From Sphingomonadaceae bacterium (lineage in GTDB: Bacteria; Pseudomonadota; Alphaproteobacteria; Sphingomonadales; Sphingomonadaceae): 10,139 bases of DNA. This document shows positions 6,795 to 10,139 of the stretch, in pieces (positions within the stretch are counted from its first letter, which is position 1; the number at the start of each line of letters is the position of its first letter). Under the pieces are notes generated by a model. It searched no databases. It was given only the letters and a program-made list of their open reading frames with translations, and was not told the origin of the DNA. The DNA lies in the NCBI GenBank assembly GCA_947442095.1, contig CANEVG010000099.1, forward strand, positions 1-10,139, written 5' to 3'. A program made the translations under genes and the position numbers.

Positions 6795-7164
6795 TGACCT
6801 GCCCCCCGAAAGATCCCTCGATCTGATGTAGAGGGTGCCCAAAGGATGGAGCAGACGCATGAGGAAGAGCCGTTTCACCGAGGTGCAGATTATCGGGATG
6901 ATCACGGAGTGGTAGGCCGGGCTGCCAATGGTTGAGATTTGCCGGAACTACGGGCTGAGCACTGCGACCTTTTACAAGCTGAAGTCGAGATACGGCGGTT
7001 TGGAGCTTTTCGATGCCCGGCGGCTCCGTCAGCTTGAGGATGAGAATGGCAAGCTCAAGCGCCTGCTGGCCGGCAGCATGCTCGACAACGTCATCCTCAA
7101 GGATCTGTTGGGCAAAGTCTGACGACGCCAGTCCAGCGAAGCGACGCGGTGCTCAAGGCGCTGG
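6795..7164 (+). mobile_element. IS3-family insertion sequence, left-end remnant
   Basis: The element appears to start at 6795 with TGACCTGCCCCCC, a terminal sequence I associate with many proteobacterial IS3-family elements. It contains a broken orfA and the first 15 or so codons of orfB, in the -1 frame relative to orfA as is usual for IS3. The orfB reading (LTTPVQRSDAVLKAL, from 7119) stops making sense at about 7164, where the sequence changes to an IS1634-like fragment. No matching right end occurs in the window. The 124 bases between the flavoprotein gene and this element hold nothing I can identify. Confidence 0.75.
6859..7122 (+). pseudogene. IS3-family transposase OrfA, interrupted by a stop
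   Basis: From the ATG at 6859 the protein begins MRKSRFTEVQIIGMITEW, then meets TAG at 6913-6915. After the stop the same frame continues with the rest of a classic OrfA: VEICRNYGLSTATFYKLKSR as helix-turn-helix, and a leucine-rich ARRLRQLEDENGKLKRLLAG segment ending in LKDLLGKV at TGA 7120-7122. The intact family has EQEAG or similar where the stop lies. AGGATGGAG just upstream contains the ribosome site. The element is dead: orfB, which carries the DDE catalytic residues, is lost after its first codons. Confidence 0.88.
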
Positions 7165-7365
7165 GAGGATAACATTGTGGACCATCGCCCGCTCGCTGAA
7201 GCGGCCAATGGAGCCGAGCAGGCGATCAAGGTCACCCGCAGCAAGCACGGCCTCTTTGGGGCCAAGGTTACGAATGATGTGCTGCTTGCTGCGCCCACTT
7301 TCCCGGACGTTCTCTACCAGAAAGAGGCAGGTGTAGCCGTTGACGGTCTTTTGGCGCACGAACAT
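7165..7365 (-). pseudogene. IS1634-family (IS4-like) transposase, N-terminal fragment
   Basis: Starting at ATG 7363-7365 on the minus strand, the frame reads MFVRQKTVNGYTCLFLVENVR, then a charged stretch, IIRNLGPKEAVLA and a DLDRLLGSIGRFSERAMV end. This is the pattern at the start of IS1634-type transposases, which are normally several hundred residues. Family-like sequence stops near residue 62 (about 7180), and the frame ends in the IS3 orfB remnant next to it. The whole catalytic domain is missing. The fragment abuts the truncated IS3 element, so one event cut both or one element landed in the other and was later deleted. Confidence 0.7.
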
Positions 7366-7716
7366 GCCCGAGGTGTCACCTCAAACTTTGGTAATGAGGC
7401 AAGCCATATGAATGTTCAGGCCGTATCATCTAACACCACGTATTTTTGCGCGCCAAATCACGATCGCGGTATTTGAGTAGATTGGTAACCACCGTTCGAC
7501 ATTCGGTCCGCCGGCGCTGTCCTCGTCGGGTCGTGCTAAACCTTGTCGTCCCCGCAAGCGCCTTGCTCAAAGCCGAGTGCTGTTGGCAAAAAATTCCCGC
7601 TTGACAATCAAGCGTACTCTAAAAATCGAGTTAACCAAACCTCATATCTGCGCTTTAACCTTCTTAGTATAATCAATATTTGTCGAGGAAAAAAATCTCG
7701 TCGCAGATTCTTAAGG
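7366..7716. other. Intergenic region: IS flank, then promoter region of the first DUF4402 gene
   Basis: The left part (7366 to about 7480) is probably the untranslated end of the IS1634-like element. It contains the 13-bp palindrome GAGGTG-T-CACCTC at 7370-7382. From about 7570 the sequence becomes AT-rich, unlike the rest of the window. A perfect 17-bp inverted repeat, CGCTTGA-CAA-TCAAGCG, lies at 7598-7614 and includes a TTGACA. A consensus -10 box TATAAT is at 7668-7673, with no good -35 at 16-18 bases. Either could serve the DUF4402 gene; TATAAT would give a leader of about 46 bases with a small CGAG/CTCG hairpin. Confidence 0.45.
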
Positions 7717-7725
7717 ATGCTCCTC

Positions 7726-8223
7726 ATGCAAAAATTTTCTCTCAAAGTACTTCTGACTGCCGCGACGGCGCTTAGCGCGATCACAATCGCACCGGCTCAG
7801 GCCGCTTCGGGCAACGGTGATGCCACGGTCCAAGTTCTCCAAGCGTTCACTCTTACTAAGACTTCCGATCTTGGATTCGGCAAGCTCATTCCTTCGGCAG
7901 CCGCCGGCACAATCAATATTGCGGAGGATGGTACCCGCACGTGCGCGGCCAGCCTTACATGCTTCGGCACCACCTCTGCCGGTGGATTTTCGATCGCGGG
8001 CTCATCCGGTGAGACTGTGTCGGTCGGGCTCGACAGCGACACAATTACCCTTACCAATGGTGCTTCGGCCACTATTTCGGGCAAGATTAGCACCAGCAGC
8101 AAGGCGCTCACACTTGAAGCTGGCCAGGCCAGCTTCAAGATCGCAGGTTTGCTCTCTGTGGGCGCAAATCAGGCCGGCGGCACTTACACAGGCCAGTATT
8201 CAGTTTCAGTAAACTATCAATAA
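7726..8223 (+). CDS. Secreted DUF4402-domain protein, copy 1
   Basis: The product is 165 residues. Residues 1-26 form a signal peptide (lysines, hydrophobic core, APAQA before ASGNGD). The mature part is a small beta-rich domain of the DUF4402 family: ATVQVLQAFTLTKTSDLGFG near the start, two cysteines at 73 and 79 that can form a disulphide, a glycine/serine/threonine-rich middle, and the closing strand YSVSVNYQ. Family members are exported, often resemble fimbrial or spore-coat-U-like surface subunits, and have no established function. The ATG at 7726 is chosen because AAGGA at 7713-7717 is eight bases upstream; ATG 7717 overlaps that site. Copy 2 lies 1 kb downstream in the same orientation. 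No chaperone or usher gene is in the window. Confidence 0.88.
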   Translation: MQKFSLKVLLTAATALSAITIAPAQAASGNGDATVQVLQAFTLTKTSDLGFGKLIPSAAAGTINIAEDGTRTCAASLTCFGTTSAGGFSIAGSSGETVSVGLDSDTITLTNGASATISGKISTSSKALTLEAGQASFKIAGLLSVGANQAGGTYTGQYSVSVNYQ

Positions 8224-8248
8224 TTTGGCGCCGATGCGCATCGAACCA

Positions 8249-8284
8249 AGCACCATTGCAAGCATTCATGTTTGCAATGGTGCT
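8249..8284 (+). terminator. Probable transcription terminator of DUF4402 copy 1
   Basis: AGCACCATTGCAA (8249-8261) and TTGCAATGGTGCT (8272-8284) form a perfect 13-bp stem with a 10-base loop, 25 bases after the stop codon. The following bases, GTTGGGTTTCTTCC, are T-rich but broken by G and C. The IS630 remnant begins about here, so the original T-tract may have been replaced. Confidence 0.7.
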
Positions 8285-8285
8285 G

Positions 8286-8822
8286 TTGGGTTTCTTCCAA
8301 ATTTTGGAGCACTCGACGGTCAGCGGCGATGACTTCGTCGCGATCCGCTTTCCACACGAAGGGGCGCGGATACTTTGTTGTGTTTCTTGATGAAGCTATT
8401 GATGGCGGTTTGCAGGTCGGCGACTGAGGTAAGTCGCCGTTTTTCAGCCTTCGCCGTGTTAACTTGAGTGTGCCAGATCTTCACGATTGATGATGCGGCG
8501 ACCCCAACAGCCTTGGCCATTTTGCGAACTGTCCAATGCGTGACCTCCTGCTCCTGCGGTTCCAGTGTCAGCTTTGCGATCTGATCGACCACAGACTGAT
8601 CGAGCGACTCGATCCCCGCGGGCCGGATCTTGCCTCGCAGCAGGCCATCTGCACCTTCGGCCATGAAGCGCTTTTGCCAGCGCGATACGCGGGGTTTGGA
8701 TTTGCCCGTCACCACCAGATCGCCTGCGTGCCAAGGGCTTTGGCGTGCTGATCGCTGCCACTCAGCCCTCGCCGACAGGAGAGCAGTCGGTGCCTCGACC
8801 GAAAATGACTTCGATTTTTGCG
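8286..8822 (-). pseudogene. IS630-family transposase remnant with deleted catalytic core
   Basis: On the minus strand, GKSKPRVSRWQKRFMAEGAD, DGLLRGKIRP and HWTVRKMAKAVGVAASSIVK (about 8709 down to 8476) match the DNA-binding half of IS630-type transposases. At about 8455-8470 the reading jumps straight to the C-terminal part (EKRRLTSVADLQTAINSF), so the DDE domain of about 150-200 residues is gone. A frameshift near 8375 moves the last part (PRPFVWKADRDEVIAA) to another frame. Further 5', from about 8720 to 8822, family-like pieces such as GTQAIW and LLSARAE lie in different frames. The remnant fills the space after the terminator of DUF4402 copy 1. It cannot make an active transposase. Confidence 0.75.
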
Positions 8823-8912
8823 CACGACCGCCAACTCGTGCGCATCTTCGCCAATATGGTGTTGTCAGCAGAGACGGGAGGAGCCCATGTCTACTGACAT
8901 CGCCAGGAAGAT

Positions 8913-9176
8913 AAGCGCCACGATAGCGGCCTCTTCCATCGGTGAGAGCACGGCGCTGCGGCGTTCCTTCGGCCCCATCGGCATGTCCTCAACTGATTGC
9001 CGGTGGCGCCACGTCAGGACGGTCTTAGTGTTGATCCCGTATCGCTTCGCGAGGCTCGCGATCGAAGCTTACGATCGCAGCAACTCGCCTCGAATGGCGT
9101 GGGTGGTCTTGGTGTCCGTACAATATCTGTCCCATAGATCCCTCCGCTGTGATGGTTACAAATCTAGACCATCACA
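8913..9176 (-). mobile_element. IS481-family insertion sequence, 5' end remnant
   Basis: The outer end is taken at 9176, the edge of a 31-bp inverted repeat (9147-9177) 12 bases before the transposase ribosome site (GGAGGGATC) on the minus strand. The reading starts MGQILYG at 9135, then continues after a one-base frameshift as TKTTHAIRGELLRS, a TAA stop at 9069-9071, ASIASLAKRYGINTKTVLTW (helix-turn-helix) and VEDMPMGPKERRSAVLSPME to AAIVAL at 8913. It breaks off there, before the DDE domain. The stretch between this and the IS630 remnant (8823-8912) contains only an imperfect inverted repeat (8863-8899). Confidence 0.78.
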
Positions 9177-9177
9177 G
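9147..9177. repeat. 31-bp inverted repeat at the IS481 end
   Basis: CTGTGATGGT (9147-9156) and ACCATCACAG (9168-9177) are perfect 10-bp arms around 11 bases. The sequence sits at the outer edge of the IS481-family fragment, immediately before its transposase start. That is where the transposase-binding terminal repeat is expected. It is about 80 bases upstream of the second DUF4402 gene. Confidence 0.75.
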
Positions 9178-9257
9178 ACTGGGATCAAACACGTAGAACC
9201 CCTGGCGCAAAACGATTATTCTTGTGCGATAGGAAGCTGAACGGTAAAAAGCCTCAT

Positions 9258-9755
9258 ATGGAAAGCCTTTCTGTGAAAGCCGTTCTAGTTTTTGCTGCTG
9301 CGATGGGTCCCATCGCAAGCGAACCGGCTTTCGCAGCCTCAGGCAGCGGTGATGCAACGGTTGAGGTTCTTGAGGCACATTCACTTACTAAAACATCCGA
9401 CCTCAGCTTCGGTAGTATAATTCCTTCGGCGCGCGCGGGTTCGATCCGAATTGCCGAAGATGGCACCCACACCTGCGATGCTAGCCTTACATGCTTTGGC
9501 ACAACCACTGCAGGCGCATTCTCGATCTTGGGGCGATCCGGTGAGACTGTGTCCGTCGCGCTCGATAGCGACACAATTACCCTTACCAATGGTGCTTCGG
9601 CCAGTATTTCAGGCAAGATCAGTACAAACGCCAAGAGGCTCACACTTGATGCTGGTTCGGCCAACTTGAAGATCGTGGCATCGCTCGATATTTCCGCCAA
9701 TCAGGCAATTGGTAGCTACAAGGGCCAGTATTCGGTTTCGGTCAACTACCAGTAA
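9258..9755 (+). CDS. Secreted DUF4402-domain protein, copy 2
   Basis: The product is 165 residues, exactly as long as copy 1, with a 26-residue signal peptide (MESLSVKAVLVFAAAMGP to EPAFA) and a mature part starting ASGSGDATVE. I count about 104 identities over 139 mature residues with copy 1, but only about 10 of 26 in the signal peptide. The cysteine pair at 73 and 79 and the end YSVSVNYQ are kept. The ATG at 9258 is supported by the alignment of signal peptides. Its ribosome site is poor; AGGAAG at 9231-9236 is too far away for it. A TTG at 9222 would add 12 residues before the signal peptide. The 81 bases upstream are bounded by the IS481 end, so the native promoter may be lost. The gene may be silent or driven from the IS. 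Confidence 0.85.
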   Translation: MESLSVKAVLVFAAAMGPIASEPAFAASGSGDATVEVLEAHSLTKTSDLSFGSIIPSARAGSIRIAEDGTHTCDASLTCFGTTTAGAFSILGRSGETVSVALDSDTITLTNGASASISGKISTNAKRLTLDAGSANLKIVASLDISANQAIGSYKGQYSVSVNYQ

Positions 9756-9757
9756 AT

Positions 9758-9976
9758 TTCCGCTCTGATCTGCCTCCTGAAAACTGGATTATTCACCGAG
9801 GCGGCGCGGATTTTATTGGTGTCAAGGGCGCCTATGCGCTGGGCATTGATGTAATAGACAAGCAACGGATGCAGGCTGGGTCAGTAGAGCACCAGTCTAA
9901 CCTGAATGCGGATTTGCTCTTGGGAAACTACACCCCGCAGTCGGGCAGGCGAAGCTACATCCTGAAAGTCATGTGA
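9758..9976 (+). other. Open frame without a start, possible gene fragment
   Basis: Right after DUF4402 copy 2 a + strand frame stays open for about 72 codons to TGA at 9974-9976. It reads like protein: PPENWIIHRGGADFIGVKG, a central GIDVIDKQRM, then LLLGNYTPQSGRRSYILKVM. There is no start codon or ribosome site at its left end. I do not recognise the family. It may be the tail of a gene cut by duplication or insertion, or chance. Confidence 0.3.
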
Positions 9977-10139
9977 AAGAGCGTTGAGGGATGGACGGTC
10001 CACCGTAGTTCGCCGCAAAGTGTCAGAACGTGTGCAAACGAAATCATTCACGTTCGCCGTAATTACCCACCCCCTGCATCGGGCGATCAGGCGGAGATGG
10101 CACCGAGTATGGTTTGGAAGGGATTCCCTCCGTGCCAAC
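9977..10139. other. Unassigned sequence at the right edge
   Basis: I see no gene with family resemblance here. A minus-strand open frame running in from the right edge (10138 down to 9881) has an arginine-rich, irregular translation and no visible ribosome site. It is not called. Given the surroundings this may be another worn mobile-element end. Confidence 0.3.

Noticed and set aside
6859..7122. Readthrough or recoding of the in-frame TAG in IS3 orfA
   Set aside because: No special context around the stop is visible and orfB is truncated anyway, so simple decay is the better explanation.
7177..7476. Plus-strand 99-codon frame across the IS1634 fragment
   Set aside because: It runs opposite the recognisable IS1634 N-terminal reading and has no family pattern of its own.
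9881..10138. Minus-strand 85-codon frame at the right edge
   Set aside because: Arginine-rich irregular translation, no family recognised and no ribosome site; it probably reflects base composition.
1..10139. CRISPR array, tRNA or rRNA genes, phage attachment site
   Set aside because: No regularly spaced direct repeats, no cloverleaf-like or rRNA-like sequence, and no integrase gene were seen on either strand.

Overview
The window looks like a piece of an alphaproteobacterial chromosome, most likely from the Sphingomonadales (Novosphingobium, Sphingobium or Erythrobacter-like). This rests on the high GC of the left two thirds, the style of the enzymes (a hydroxycinnamoyl-CoA hydratase-lyase, a secreted M20 peptidase, a Rieske oxygenase with a BetI-like regulator) and a pair of secreted DUF4402 proteins. 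The genus is inferred from gene content, not from any marker gene. There are no rRNA or tRNA genes and no CRISPR array.

Left part (1-3129, + strand). The window opens in the last 99 codons of a zinc-type alcohol dehydrogenase/quinone oxidoreductase (MDR family). A gap of about 450 bases follows. It holds a strong hairpin plus T-tract that reads as a terminator on the minus strand, two palindromes, and the promoter/operator of the next gene. That gene, 754-1620, encodes a p-hydroxycinnamoyl-CoA hydratase/lyase (feruloyl-CoA to vanillin plus acetyl-CoA). A secreted M20-family metallopeptidase (1726-3129) follows.

Middle (3119-6670). A BetI-like TetR regulator on the minus strand is divergent from a Rieske non-haem iron oxygenase. 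A 22-bp near-perfect palindrome lies in the gap between their starts and is very probably the operator. Downstream of the oxygenase, on the same strand, is a phytoene-desaturase-like (PYROXD2-type) FAD oxidoreductase. The three genes form a self-contained regulated catabolic module of unknown substrate.

Right part (6671-10139). This is an accessory region of lower GC, littered with broken insertion sequences. An IS3-family element is cut by an IS1634-family fragment. After the first DUF4402 gene come an IS630-family remnant that has lost its catalytic core and an IS481-family 5' fragment with its terminal palindrome. A second DUF4402 gene follows. The two DUF4402 proteins are both 165 residues, with 26-residue signal peptides and mature parts about 75% identical by my count. 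They look like a tandem duplication whose spacer became an insertion hot spot. The last 380 bases hold one unexplained open frame without a start and otherwise nothing I can assign.
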